Shown piece after piece: positions 34,266 to 43,690 of a stretch of 50,176 nt of DNA. Positions within the stretch are counted from its first letter, which is position 1; each line of letters begins with the position of its first letter. The notes beneath the pieces were generated by a model. That model ran no database searches. It saw only the letters and a program-made list of their open reading frames with translations, and was not told the origin of the DNA. The DNA is from Lachnospiraceae bacterium UBA3632 (GTDB lineage: Bacteria; Bacillota; Clostridia; Lachnospirales; Lachnospiraceae): positions 1 through 50,176 of the forward strand of contig DFKZ01000007.1 of assembly GCA_002373975.1 (NCBI GenBank), read 5' to 3'. The translations under genes and the position numbers were made by a program.

Positions 34266-36824
34266 TTATTCTTCCTTCCGCCGCAAATTATCATCAAAAT
34301 GACTTACACCGATGATGATATGATTTCCGTCCGATCCGATAGAGGTTGCTTTAAGGTTAACGCTTACAGGCCTGTCGTTTATCATTAATCTGTAAGTATA
34401 TGTAAAGCTTCCGTATTTTTTGACGGAGTCAAGCACTATCTCCCGTGAGAATGTGTTGATAAACCCTTCCCTGTCATCCTTGTGCAGGATATAAAATGCA
34501 TCCTTCCTGGCTGCCTCAAAGAAGTTGCTTCCGCGCCTTTCCATCACTATATCCTGATTTACGGCATCCGGCTTATATTCAATGAATTCCTCGTTATTAA
34601 TATCGATATAGTAAAGATAGAGATAATCCGCCGATAATGCCTGCGCGATCTTTAAATAAGTAGTACCTGTATTATCCGGATTTTCTTTTCGCTTTTCCAG
34701 CATGATGACCGCCACGGCTCCCTTTCCGGTCACGCGATTATCGGCCAGCTTGCGGAAGAGAATATGCATCGTGGATCCGTCCTCTGTCATCTTGTCCTCT
34801 ATGAACTGATAACCGCTTTTCGCACATCTTATAAGGGAACCGAGCAGATCGGCGGCATATCTGTTGATACCACGAGTTATCACTGTACTGCCATCATTAC
34901 CTATTACCACACCGAAGCTCTCTTTTACTGCATCGATAAACTCGTGATTGCTCCTTACCACTTCGGCGCTGTCCTCACCCACCTCGAATATAGCCATAGG
35001 TATGGTATAGTGATCTTCCGTCGATTTCTCATTAACCGCCACCAGTGAGATGTCATAGAGGTTGATCTTGCCGATAGCGGTATAATAATCGCTCTCCTTC
35101 GGGTTCTCAAATCCTATTTTTGCCCCTTTATCGTAGCGCTTCATTACCTCATCAAGCGGCAGAGGTTTGGAGAAATAATATCCCTGAAGCTTGGTTGCTC
35201 CTACCTCACACAGGAAATCCTTCTGCTCCGCAGTTTCTACGCCTTCAACTACGACCTCGAAACCAAGATTCAGAGCCATGTTTATTATCTCACTGATAAC
35301 AACCTTGCTTTTGGGGGTCTTATTGAACTGGCGCATAAACTGCATATCAAGCTTTATGGTGTGGAAAGGAATGCTCTGAAGGATCTCGGGAGAGGAATAT
35401 CCGCTTCCGTAATCATCCATCCATACCTTAAATCCCATGCCTGTAAGAAGCTCGGCCTGCTTGCAGATGTAATCGACATCCACACCGATCCCGCTCTCTG
35501 TGATCTCGATGGTGAGCATGTCGTGCGCTATCCCCGCTTCATCAACACGCTTTCTTATCTCTTCAACTATATCGCATACCTCAAAGTCGGATCTGGATAC
35601 ATTTAATGAGCATGGAACAATCTCAAGACCCTTTTCGCTGAGCATTTTAAACTTTTCCAGGATCCTTTCAAGCACATAAAGGTCCAGCTTATAAATGATC
35701 TTGGCATCTTCCAGAACCGGAACAAAATCCGCCGGAGACATTAATCCCCTTACGGGATCTATCCATCTTATCAGAGCCTCCTCATCGCACACCTTACCGT
35801 TTGCGGAGCGGATAATAGGCTGATAGTACACCTGCAGCCATTTTTCCCTTATGGCCTTGTTGAGATTATCGAGGACATAATGACGCATCCTCTCAGACTT
35901 GAGCAGCTTATCCGAGAAGTAATTAAAGCAGGATGAAATGGCGTTTCTTTTTTCATCACAGGCCATCTTTGCTCTGTCGCAAGCCACTCCGGCAGTAACA
36001 TTGCCCATGCTGTTTTTATATATCCCGACTCTTAAGGGCAGGGAACGTCCGCTGTTTAGCTTGGAAACCTCTTCAAATATCGAGAGCAGCGTCTCCTCCA
36101 GCCTTGCAGCTATTGTCACTACTCCAAAATGGTCTCCGCTGAAGCGGCAGCAGTTTAGATTTGAAAAATAATGTACAAGTATCTTTGACATGCCGATTAT
36201 GAGCCGGTCTCCCTCACTGAAACCAAACTTCATATTATAATTCTTCATGTCGTTAAAATCGAAATACAGAAGGACCGGATCTTCACCTTCTTCGAGCAGC
36301 CTTTCCCTGGCGCTCTCGGCAAGCTTAAAGAAATAACCAGTGTTCGGAAGCCCTGTCATCCCGTCGAAATCGTTGCCCGAGATCCGTTCCGAATTAGACA
36401 CTGCATAGGCTATAGCCTGATCAAACAGATCCTTTGTGTCGTCAACATAGGGGCCTTCGTCGGAGTACCAAATAACCGCCAGTCTCTCGCCGTTTTCGTC
36501 ATATACATGCTTTCCTCTCGCATGAACTATTCTGTACGCACCTGATATCAGAGTCCTGTATGTGACATCAAAATCGCCTCCCTGAGTTGCGAATCTCAGC
36601 GTTGCGTTTCCCAGACGGGCCACATCCTCCGGGTAATCCCTGTCATATATATGATTGTTGAGTATATCGTATGCCGACTCTCTGTCGACCTTAAACATAT
36701 CACACAGACCATCCGAGACAGCAAGCACTTCCACCCGGCTGTCAATAAATCTGTAGATCGCATAGGGTATACAGCTGTTTTCCAACACATGCAAAAGCTT
36801 TTTGTCGATATTATACTGTTTCAT
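34266..36824 (-). CDS. PAS, degenerate GGDEF, EAL protein with C-terminal PAS-like region
   Basis: The 852-residue protein has an N-terminal PAS domain (about 10-125), a GGDEF domain (about 160-300) whose motif reads SGDHF and is probably inactive, and an EAL domain (about 320-570) keeping EEALIRW, IEITES, DDYGSGYSS, KLDMQF and EGVET. A C-terminal region (about 575-850) looks like one or two further PAS-type sensor modules. It is probably a cytoplasmic cyclic-di-GMP phosphodiesterase with sensors on both ends. There is no membrane segment. It lies between the GH2 gene and the VWA gene, 30 bases from each. Confidence 0.87.
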   Translation of the reverse strand: MKQYNIDKKLLHVLENSCIPYAIYRFIDSRVEVLAVSDGLCDMFKVDRESAYDILNNHIYDRDYPEDVARLGNATLRFATQGGDFDVTYRTLISGAYRIVHARGKHVYDENGERLAVIWYSDEGPYVDDTKDLFDQAIAYAVSNSERISGNDFDGMTGLPNTGYFFKLAESARERLLEEGEDPVLLYFDFNDMKNYNMKFGFSEGDRLIIGMSKILVHYFSNLNCCRFSGDHFGVVTIAARLEETLLSIFEEVSKLNSGRSLPLRVGIYKNSMGNVTAGVACDRAKMACDEKRNAISSCFNYFSDKLLKSERMRHYVLDNLNKAIREKWLQVYYQPIIRSANGKVCDEEALIRWIDPVRGLMSPADFVPVLEDAKIIYKLDLYVLERILEKFKMLSEKGLEIVPCSLNVSRSDFEVCDIVEEIRKRVDEAGIAHDMLTIEITESGIGVDVDYICKQAELLTGMGFKVWMDDYGSGYSSPEILQSIPFHTIKLDMQFMRQFNKTPKSKVVISEIINMALNLGFEVVVEGVETAEQKDFLCEVGATKLQGYYFSKPLPLDEVMKRYDKGAKIGFENPKESDYYTAIGKINLYDISLVAVNEKSTEDHYTIPMAIFEVGEDSAEVVRSNHEFIDAVKESFGVVIGNDGSTVITRGINRYAADLLGSLIRCAKSGYQFIEDKMTEDGSTMHILFRKLADNRVTGKGAVAVIMLEKRKENPDNTGTTYLKIAQALSADYLYLYYIDINNEEFIEYKPDAVNQDIVMERRGSNFFEAARKDAFYILHKDDREGFINTFSREIVLDSVKKYGSFTYTYRLMINDRPVSVNLKATSIGSDGNHIIIGVSHFDDNLRRKEE

Positions 36825-36854
36825 GGATCTTCCTCCGTGGCGGCAGATCCCGCC

Positions 36855-39800
36855 CTAGTAGGTCAGTCTTCTGAGCTGATTGATGTGTGTCTTTAATATG
36901 CCCTCCACCGGCTCGCCTTCGAGATATTCAAGAAGGCTTTTTTCAAGAGCGGCGGCAGGAGCATTTCCTTCCTTTGCAAGCTTTCTGAGAGGGCTGGTAC
37001 AAACAAGCACATGGCACGGGCCTTTCGGTCCGTCTGTAATGATCATTTCATAGATCAGTCCCAGATTATCGTTAGCCTCGCAATTGTCAATGACGGTAAC
37101 GATAGGTCTGAAGCCAAGCCAGTTAAGCAGACTTGTGCGGCTTCTTTCGACTATCTCATACCACTGAGGTGTCGTGTACTTCTCACATTTAAATTTAGCA
37201 AGGGCCGGATGCTCATTGTCGATAAGAAGCCCCAGTGTACCCACCGGTATAGGTTTGCCCATGGATTCCGAAATCCCCTTGAACATGGGATAATTCCAGA
37301 AGTCGGTGCAGTATGCGCCCGGAAGACTTCTGTTTTCCGAAGGTGAGAGGTAAAAGAGCACCGTCTTACCCGATTCGATTGCGGCGTCGGTCTCTATCAT
37401 ATCGGTGGTAATAGCCACTTTACCCGACTCTGTCACCTCAAAGCTTACTTCCCTGTCGGCCTCCTCATCGGCCACGAAAAGATCCGTCTTGCTCCTTACC
37501 TTTTCAGCCTCTTCATAGGACCATAAGTAGTAATAATTCTCGGTTATCCTTTCCTTTCCGTATCTGACTTCAAGGCTCAGTTCAAACTTCTGCATATCGG
37601 AAATGTCGGGAATAGCGGCCTCGAAGCTTCCCAGGTCAAAGAGTCCCCGCCCCGGATCGAAGTCATCACCTTTCCTGCCTGATGCGGAGGAAAGCTTAAT
37701 GCTCTTTTCCTCCTCAAGCGCAACCTCACCGGTTTCCGTCTCCTCAAGCCTTACTATAAGCTTTATCCTGTCTATGTTTTTCTTTTCGTAATATGCGAAT
37801 TTGACATTAAACTTAAATATCATTCCGTTGGTGAGCACGTAATCCGCAAACTCAGCCATTACCACCGCGCCGCTGCAAAACTGCCTCCACACTTCGGGAG
37901 CCACAAGGCCTTTATTCTGCATAAGTGCATTGAGCGGTCCCACAAGCGCGGTACCCTGCCCCGAGTAATCCTGCAGATCCAGCATCTGGAATCCCGCCAT
38001 AAACCTGCTTCTGAAGGCGGCCTCCAGCTCGTTTTTGTAGCACTGTATCGCAAGTGCGCCGGAGGCTTTGAAATACCCCGCCTCCCGGCCGGAGAGACCC
38101 ATATCTTCGAGCCTTTCCTGGAACACCTGAAGGTTTCTCGGCTGGCACACCCCAGTATAATCAACTATCTCCTCGTAATCGGGATATATGAAATACTGCC
38201 CTATCTCATGGGAGACTACCGGTATGTGCGGTATTATCTCCCCTGCACTTTCAGCAAGGCTTACCTTAACAACCCCCGTACCGTATTGTATTTCTTTTGT
38301 TCCGCCGCCTGTGGGAGCCGAAGCCGTTTTTCTTTTCTCCGGTCTGATGGCTCTGTCGTAATTCCAGTCGGTGGCGGGCTTGTATTTCTGTATGGGGCCC
38401 AAGGGTGCATCGCACTGAGCGTAGGATCCTCTGAGCTGGCGCTGTGTGGAAAAACGCACACCGACGAAGAAATCATCATTCGGCAGCACGCAGGGAGTCC
38501 ACTGGAAATTGTTGGATCCCTGTGTATACAGAATGTCCGGCCTTACCTCCTTATATCCGCCGATCAGATCGTTGATGGACTGCGGGCTTCCCCAGAGTTC
38601 ATTTCCCATGGACATCATCACGAAGGAGGGATGGCCTGCGTACTCTCTCAGGATATTGAAGCCTTCCTCCCTCAGGAATTCCTGCGCCTCTTTTACTTCG
38701 GAGTATTTCTTTTCATCACTCGCATGCCAGGTTCCCCAGAAAGGTATCTCGGGCTCGAAGTAGATGCCCAGCAGATCCGCGGCAATAAATGCCGCCTCCG
38801 GGGGTGTGCAGGTGTGACATCTCTCATGATTGATGCCCCAGTCTTTGGCGATCTTAAAGTCCTTGAGCCACCCTGTCACATTCATGGGTGCAAAGCCGGA
38901 AAGAGGAAAGAGCATACCCTGATGTCTTCCGCGAAGGAAAGTCTTCCTTCCGTTTATCGAAAAATGATCCTCTTCGGCTCTGAACTCTCTGAACCCGAAC
39001 CATAAGGTCCTTTCCGAGACGGTGTTTTTATCTTCATCCGTCACGGAAAGAAGCAGCCTGTATACATAAGGCTCTTCCTCGTCCCATTCCTTAACACCAT
39101 CGGGGAGCTTTACTTCAAACGTTATCTCATTCTTTCCCTTTACGAGATCGGCAGATCTTGTGGTCTTTCTCAGCGCACCCTTTTCTATATCGAGATAGCC
39201 TTCCAGGATCTTTTCATCCGTAGGCATGGCCTGCTGTGATACGGCACGCTCCTCCCATTCATCGATATCCGCATCCGCCTCAAGATACTTTTTCTTGAGG
39301 ATACACAGATCTCCCGAAACCGAGATCTTGTACTTTCCCTTTACAAAGCCCTCAATACCGGCGTTTATGATTGCCTTCCTACCCGCATGATCGCAGGTTA
39401 CATTTGCATATTCGATCCGTGCCTCTTTGCATATTTCGAGGGATATCTCACCGAGTATTCCGTTCCAGTTGGTCTGCGTATCGGGGCTTGTCATATGTCC
39501 CCCCGGCGCCGGATAATCCACATTGGACACCATGACGGTGATCTCGGGATTGAGGCTGTCTATGTATTCTGTAAGGTCGTAAACATGCTTTGCTATAAAG
39601 CTGTTTTGGGTTCCGACCTCTTTTCCGTCCACCCACACCGTGGATATCCTGGTCCTCTCCAATGTGAGATAAAAATGCTTTCCTTTAAGATCGGTTTTTT
39701 TCTTAAAAGGAAAGCGCACAGTTTTCTTATACCAGGCATAGCCCTCAAATTTATAAACTTCTGTCAGGAAATAGGTCTCTCTTGCTCTGTTGGGCTCCCC

Positions 39801-39938
39801 TTTTTTGGCATACGCAGTAGACCCCGGAAGAGTTATTACGTCCCACAGATCAGCCTTTTCAAAATGCTCTTCTATTCCCTTTTTTTCTTCATCGAGCCTG
39901 AATCCCCATTCGCCCGAAAGATCGATTTTTGTACCCAT
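36855..39938 (-). CDS. Glycoside hydrolase family 2 protein, cytoplasmic
   Basis: The 1027-residue protein has the GH2 order: sugar-binding jelly roll (about 1-175), Ig-like domain (about 175-315), TIM barrel (about 320-620) and extra C-terminal domains. Glu447 in SMGNELWG is the likely acid/base and Glu578 in VSHEIGQY the likely nucleophile. GH2 covers beta-galactosidase, beta-glucuronidase and beta-mannosidase; the exact activity is not clear from sequence. There is no signal peptide, so it acts on imported sugars. It starts 15 bases after the ACT gene. Confidence 0.88.
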   Translation of the reverse strand: MGTKIDLSGEWGFRLDEEKKGIEEHFEKADLWDVITLPGSTAYAKKGEPNRARETYFLTEVYKFEGYAWYKKTVRFPFKKKTDLKGKHFYLTLERTRISTVWVDGKEVGTQNSFIAKHVYDLTEYIDSLNPEITVMVSNVDYPAPGGHMTSPDTQTNWNGILGEISLEICKEARIEYANVTCDHAGRKAIINAGIEGFVKGKYKISVSGDLCILKKKYLEADADIDEWEERAVSQQAMPTDEKILEGYLDIEKGALRKTTRSADLVKGKNEITFEVKLPDGVKEWDEEEPYVYRLLLSVTDEDKNTVSERTLWFGFREFRAEEDHFSINGRKTFLRGRHQGMLFPLSGFAPMNVTGWLKDFKIAKDWGINHERCHTCTPPEAAFIAADLLGIYFEPEIPFWGTWHASDEKKYSEVKEAQEFLREEGFNILREYAGHPSFVMMSMGNELWGSPQSINDLIGGYKEVRPDILYTQGSNNFQWTPCVLPNDDFFVGVRFSTQRQLRGSYAQCDAPLGPIQKYKPATDWNYDRAIRPEKRKTASAPTGGGTKEIQYGTGVVKVSLAESAGEIIPHIPVVSHEIGQYFIYPDYEEIVDYTGVCQPRNLQVFQERLEDMGLSGREAGYFKASGALAIQCYKNELEAAFRSRFMAGFQMLDLQDYSGQGTALVGPLNALMQNKGLVAPEVWRQFCSGAVVMAEFADYVLTNGMIFKFNVKFAYYEKKNIDRIKLIVRLEETETGEVALEEEKSIKLSSASGRKGDDFDPGRGLFDLGSFEAAIPDISDMQKFELSLEVRYGKERITENYYYLWSYEEAEKVRSKTDLFVADEEADREVSFEVTESGKVAITTDMIETDAAIESGKTVLFYLSPSENRSLPGAYCTDFWNYPMFKGISESMGKPIPVGTLGLLIDNEHPALAKFKCEKYTTPQWYEIVERSRTSLLNWLGFRPIVTVIDNCEANDNLGLIYEMIITDGPKGPCHVLVCTSPLRKLAKEGNAPAAALEKSLLEYLEGEPVEGILKTHINQLRRLTY

Positions 39939-39953
39939 ACCCCGGCCTTTCCG

Positions 39954-40358
39954 TCAGCAAAGCGAAAAACCTTTGCTCCTTAAGCTGTTTTCAACTTCCT
40001 TTGCATCATCCGTATGCATGATCATTATCGGGCAGCCGGATTCTCTGTTAAAAGAAAGATAAAGATAATTAACATTGATATTGGCATTCTGAAGTGCTTC
40101 AAGAAGCCTGTGGAGATTACCTACTTCATCGGTGATCTCGACTCCTATTACATCGGTGAGCTTGCAGATGATCCCTTTTTCCTTGAGCTTATCAAGAGCC
40201 TTGACGGGATCGCTCACAATCATTCTCACAATTCCGTATTCAGCGGAGTCGTTGGTTACCGAGCCGAGGATATTGATCCCTTCCTCTGCAAGGATACCCG
40301 TTATCTCGAGCATTTTTCCTTTCTTATTCTCCGCGTAGATAGATACCTGTTTTAACAT
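39954..40358 (-). CDS. ACT-domain protein
   Basis: The 134-residue protein consists of two ACT modules (SIYAENKKGKMLEITGILAE and DVIGVEITDEVGNLHRLLEA). Such tandem ACT proteins bind amino acids and may regulate enzymes or sense amino-acid supply. It is the first gene of the ten-gene minus-strand run and carries its own promoter upstream. A ribosome binding site AAGGA lies before the ATG. Confidence 0.85.
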   Translation of the reverse strand: MLKQVSIYAENKKGKMLEITGILAEEGINILGSVTNDSAEYGIVRMIVSDPVKALDKLKEKGIICKLTDVIGVEITDEVGNLHRLLEALQNANINVNYLYLSFNRESGCPIMIMHTDDAKEVENSLRSKGFSLC

Positions 40359-40400
40359 CTTGCTGTTCCTTTCATGACCTTATGCCTTATTTTAAATCCC

Positions 40401-40471
40401 GGGATCTTTACCCCTGGGAGATCCCTGAAAACTTTCAGTCTATTCTTACAGTTCTCTGAAATTTTATTATA
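40401..40471 (-). promoter_or_regulatory. Promoter and leader hairpin upstream of the ACT gene
   Basis: On the minus strand an extended -10 box TGATATAAT (TATAAT at 40471-40466) has no clear -35. In the transcript, GGGATCT (40425-40419) pairs with AGATCCC (40407-40401) across an 11-base loop, between the promoter and the ACT start. Confidence 0.5.
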
Positions 40472-40491
40472 TCAGACCTTAATGAAATTTA

Positions 40492-42894
40492 CTATACTAT
40501 AACCTCAATCTTTCCCTTTTTGGCAATAATGTCGTAAACCTTTTCGCCATACCTCACTTTATACTCTCCGTCCCGGTCCGGGATGAGCTCAGCCCGCGTG
40601 AGTTTACCGTCTTTCCAGCTGATATTCAGGGTGCAGCCGCCCTTTGCGCGAAGTCCCTCTATGCTTCCGTCCTTCCACTGTTTCGGGAGTGCGGGGAGCA
40701 GTATGATCTCACCTCCCGTGCACTGCAGAAGTGCTTCCGCAATAGCGGCTGTTCCGCCGAAATTACCGTCTATCTGGAAAGGAGGATGATTATCGAACAT
40801 GTTGGGATTGGTGGAATTACCCAGGAGCTTTACCAGGTTGTCGTACACCTTCTCCCCGTCATACAGCCTCGCCCACATATTCGCTATCCAGGCTCTGCTC
40901 CAGCCGGTGTGTCCGCCTCCGTGCGAGAGCCTTCTCTCTAGCGTGGCCCGGGCGGCTTTCGCCAGCTCCGGAGCGTGAGCCGGAGTGATAAGATCAGCGG
41001 GATGAAGCGCAAAAAGCTGTGATATATGCCTGTGCCCTATCTCAACCTCATCATAATCCTCAGCCCATTCTTTTATCTGTCCGTATTTTCCTATCTCCGG
41101 TTTGGGAAGTCTCGACTTGATCTCTTTTAGCTGCTCTGCCAATTCCCGGTCGGTTCCGAGGATCTCTGCGCTCTTTATCACATCATCAAAGAGCACCGTC
41201 AGTATCTGCGAATCCATTGATGGACCGATGCACATACATCCCTTTTCACCTTCCTTGGTCATGTAGGTGTTTTCCGGTGAAACGGAAGGGCATGTCACAA
41301 GGCGGCCCTTTTTGTCCTCTATAAGAAATTCGGTAAAGAACTCCGCAGCTTCTTTAATGAGATGATACTTTTCCCTGAGGAAATTAATATCTCCCGTATA
41401 CTCGTAATGCTCAAACACATGGAGCGCAAGCCACGCTCCTCCCATCGGCCATATGGTTGCCGGGATCCACTTATCCTGCGGTGCGCAGTCGCCCCAGATA
41501 TCGGTATTATGATGGCACACATAACCCTTGTTTATCCCGTACATCTCGGCTGCCGTTTTCCTGCCGTTATTTCTGACTCTCTCGAGCAGATCAAAAAGCG
41601 GGAGATGGCACTCCGAAAGATTGCATTTTTCAGCGGGCCAGTAGTTCATTTCTGCATTGATATTAACGGTGAACTTGCTTCCCCAAGCGGGCCACATATC
41701 TTTGTTCCAGATGCCCTGGAGGTTAAGAGGCTGTGTCCCCGGGCGGCTTCCGGATATCATAAGATACCTTCCGAAGTTAAAATACAGCTCCATAAGCTTA
41801 TTGTCAGCGGTCTCTCTGCTTCCGTCCGACATTCTTTTCAGTCTCTCATTTGTGGGCAGATCAGACGCCCCGGCGCTGTTATCGTCAAGTACAAGTTCCA
41901 CTCTTTCGTAGAGCTTTTTGTAATCCGAAATATGTGAATTTTTTAATTCTTCATATTCCTTTTCCAGAGCCTTATTGGCGTCATTTATCGCGTCGGTATC
42001 GCAGCTTTTCTTGTGGGATGCACCATTATCGGATGCGGCCTTGTTTTCGTAGAAGCTCGTCCTTGCGGTTAATATAAGCGTCGCCTCATCGGCGCCTTCC
42101 ACTCGTATCTTTCCGCCCACCGTTCTTATGCTACCGCCCTTACAGCTTCCTGCCAGCACAGCTGTAAAAAAGATCCCATCCTCAGATCCCGTTCCGCCGT
42201 TAAAGAGGATCATATTTTTGGATGCTGATCCCGTTTTGTGGGTATCATACTCTTTTGGGGTATCATCCTCCCGGCAGACAGGTCTGTTATCATCATAATA
42301 ATCATCACGTCCGTCTATCCCGGCATCAAAGAAAATGCTGCCCTTTTCCGACGCTTCGATGTGCATGATAAATGCATTGTCCGGCGCAGACACAAAATAT
42401 TCCCTTGTATAGGTATTTTTTCCGATACTGTATTTCACAGATGCGACAGCTTCGCTTATATCGAGCTTTCTGACATAATCGCGCAGATTGCCTTCATCAG
42501 CCGCCTCGGCGCCTGCTGCCGTACCTGCCGCGGGAAGCACATTTTCGCCATGCTCCGGGGTCGAATGATATGCAAAATCAACATTAAGATCCCCGAGGGG
42601 CATGTAGTGTCTGGAATTAGGGCTTACTCCCGCCATTTTATCCATGGCTGTTTTCTCTGCCTCGGGGATCTTTCCGTCAAAAAGAAGCTTTCTTACTTCC
42701 TCAAGTCCCTCTTTGGAGTCGGGATTGACTCTGTTTCTCAGCCCGCCCGACCAGACGGAATCCTCGTTCAGATTGATCAGTTCCTTATCTGTTCCGCCAT
42801 AGATCATGCCGCCTATTCTTCCGTTTCCAACGGGAAGGGCCTCGTTAAAATCCGTGGCAGGAGTATTGTATTTTAAAATATGCTCAGAGCTCAT
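40492..42894 (-). CDS. GH95 alpha-L-fucosidase / alpha-galactosidase-type hydrolase, cytoplasmic
   Basis: The 800-residue protein starts with the GH95 segment EALPVGNGRIGGMIYG and LNEDSVWSGG. Catalytic-region motifs are the Asn-x-Asn of NINAEMNYWPAE (about 415), the Glu in PSVSPENTY (about 540) and the Asp in FQIDGNFGG (about 710), as expected for the (alpha/alpha)6 barrel family. Members release alpha-1,2-L-fucose or alpha-L-galactose. No signal peptide is present. Residues near 285-320 contain a short Ala/Ser/Lys insertion. A 120-base spacer of 14-base repeats precedes the gene. Confidence 0.9.
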   Translation of the reverse strand: MSSEHILKYNTPATDFNEALPVGNGRIGGMIYGGTDKELINLNEDSVWSGGLRNRVNPDSKEGLEEVRKLLFDGKIPEAEKTAMDKMAGVSPNSRHYMPLGDLNVDFAYHSTPEHGENVLPAAGTAAGAEAADEGNLRDYVRKLDISEAVASVKYSIGKNTYTREYFVSAPDNAFIMHIEASEKGSIFFDAGIDGRDDYYDDNRPVCREDDTPKEYDTHKTGSASKNMILFNGGTGSEDGIFFTAVLAGSCKGGSIRTVGGKIRVEGADEATLILTARTSFYENKAASDNGASHKKSCDTDAINDANKALEKEYEELKNSHISDYKKLYERVELVLDDNSAGASDLPTNERLKRMSDGSRETADNKLMELYFNFGRYLMISGSRPGTQPLNLQGIWNKDMWPAWGSKFTVNINAEMNYWPAEKCNLSECHLPLFDLLERVRNNGRKTAAEMYGINKGYVCHHNTDIWGDCAPQDKWIPATIWPMGGAWLALHVFEHYEYTGDINFLREKYHLIKEAAEFFTEFLIEDKKGRLVTCPSVSPENTYMTKEGEKGCMCIGPSMDSQILTVLFDDVIKSAEILGTDRELAEQLKEIKSRLPKPEIGKYGQIKEWAEDYDEVEIGHRHISQLFALHPADLITPAHAPELAKAARATLERRLSHGGGHTGWSRAWIANMWARLYDGEKVYDNLVKLLGNSTNPNMFDNHPPFQIDGNFGGTAAIAEALLQCTGGEIILLPALPKQWKDGSIEGLRAKGGCTLNISWKDGKLTRAELIPDRDGEYKVRYGEKVYDIIAKKGKIEVIV

Positions 42895-42943
42895 ATGTTT
42901 TTCCTGTCTTATCGCTTTCTATTATCTGACCGTACTCTCTTAC

Positions 42944-43006
42944 CTTGATCCTCTTATCTTGATCCTCTTATCTTGATCCTCTTATCTTGATCCTCTTATC
43001 TCGATC
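42944..43006 (-). repeat. Perfect 14-base tandem repeat upstream of GH95
   Basis: CTTGATCCTCTTAT (plus strand) is repeated four times without mismatch (42944-42999), followed by a partial, diverged fifth copy. On the minus strand the unit is purine-rich and contains AAGATAAGA, the core also seen in the 14-base repeats at 7811-7895. It separates the stop of the 189-residue gene from the GH95 start. Confidence 0.85.
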
Positions 43007-43014
43007 AACTTTTT

Positions 43015-43584
43015 TTACCTGATAGCTCTCTCCTTAGTGATCTTCTCACCCCATAATGATGCCCACTTTTCGCAGAAAAGCCAGGTGTATGGCATGTTTT
43101 TTTTGCTCCTTAGCTTAGTGATGGGAGGAAGATTTGCCCACACAAAGGAAGGTATTCCCACGACCAGCAAGTAGAAAGGGCCTAGGATCAGAGACTGGAA
43201 GGTGTGACCGAATTCGTGCACCGCCACCTCGTCGCAGTACTCCCAACGTCTCGTGGTTTCTGCATCCTCGTTCTCTCTGTTTCTCACGGCCCTTTTCTTC
43301 TTTCCGGCGGCACCGCCCGGAGAGGAAGGCTCCGCAGAGGAAGGCTCCGCGGGAGTAAAAATAAACATCCCGAGAGATATTCCCCCATTCCCCGGCCATG
43401 CAGTCCTTATCACTCCGTTATAAAAATGATGAGGACACTTTATGTATCTGAGAAAGAGGATAAAACCTGCGGTACTCTGAATGAACCCCCATGTGCCGTG
43501 AAGGAATATCCTGCCGACAACGGGCATGATCTTTGTCTTTTTTTTGGTACTTACTTTTTCTTCTGCTACTTCTGCTTCCATCAT
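43015..43584 (-). CDS. Small membrane protein with HEFGH putative zinc site
   Basis: The 189-residue protein has a hydrophobic N-terminal part (about 22-45), ISLGMFIFTP (about 71-80), a variable low-complexity stretch (about 80-110), HEFGHTFQSLILGPFYLLVV (about 121-140) and a hydrophobic segment, then CEKWASLWG near the end. HExxH with a downstream acidic residue suggests a small membrane metallopeptidase. Similar proteins occur in other gut bacteria as hypothetical. The start has no clear ribosome binding site and lies only 14 bases after the guaA terminator, so how it is expressed is uncertain. Confidence 0.65.
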   Translation of the reverse strand: MMEAEVAEEKVSTKKKTKIMPVVGRIFLHGTWGFIQSTAGFILFLRYIKCPHHFYNGVIRTAWPGNGGISLGMFIFTPAEPSSAEPSSPGGAAGKKKRAVRNRENEDAETTRRWEYCDEVAVHEFGHTFQSLILGPFYLLVVGIPSFVWANLPPITKLRSKKNMPYTWLFCEKWASLWGEKITKERAIR

Positions 43585-43597
43585 TATCTATTGTTAC

Positions 43598-43640
43598 AAA
43601 AAGACCCCGAAAACGACCTTGCATGGCCGTTTTCCGGGTC
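43598..43640 (-). terminator. Terminator downstream of guaA
   Basis: A long stem pairs GACCCGGAAAACGG (43640-43627) with its near-complement at 43616-43603. On the minus strand it is followed by five Ts (43602-43598). It lies 50 bases after the guaA stop. The next gene starts 14 bases after the T run. Confidence 0.75.
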
Positions 43641-43690
43641 ACTTCTTTTTATTTTCCGATCATTCGATATACATGATACCCGGTCATGCC

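Noticed and set aside
42944..43006. CRISPR-like array
   Set aside because: The 14-base units are directly adjacent with no spacers and no cas genes are present.
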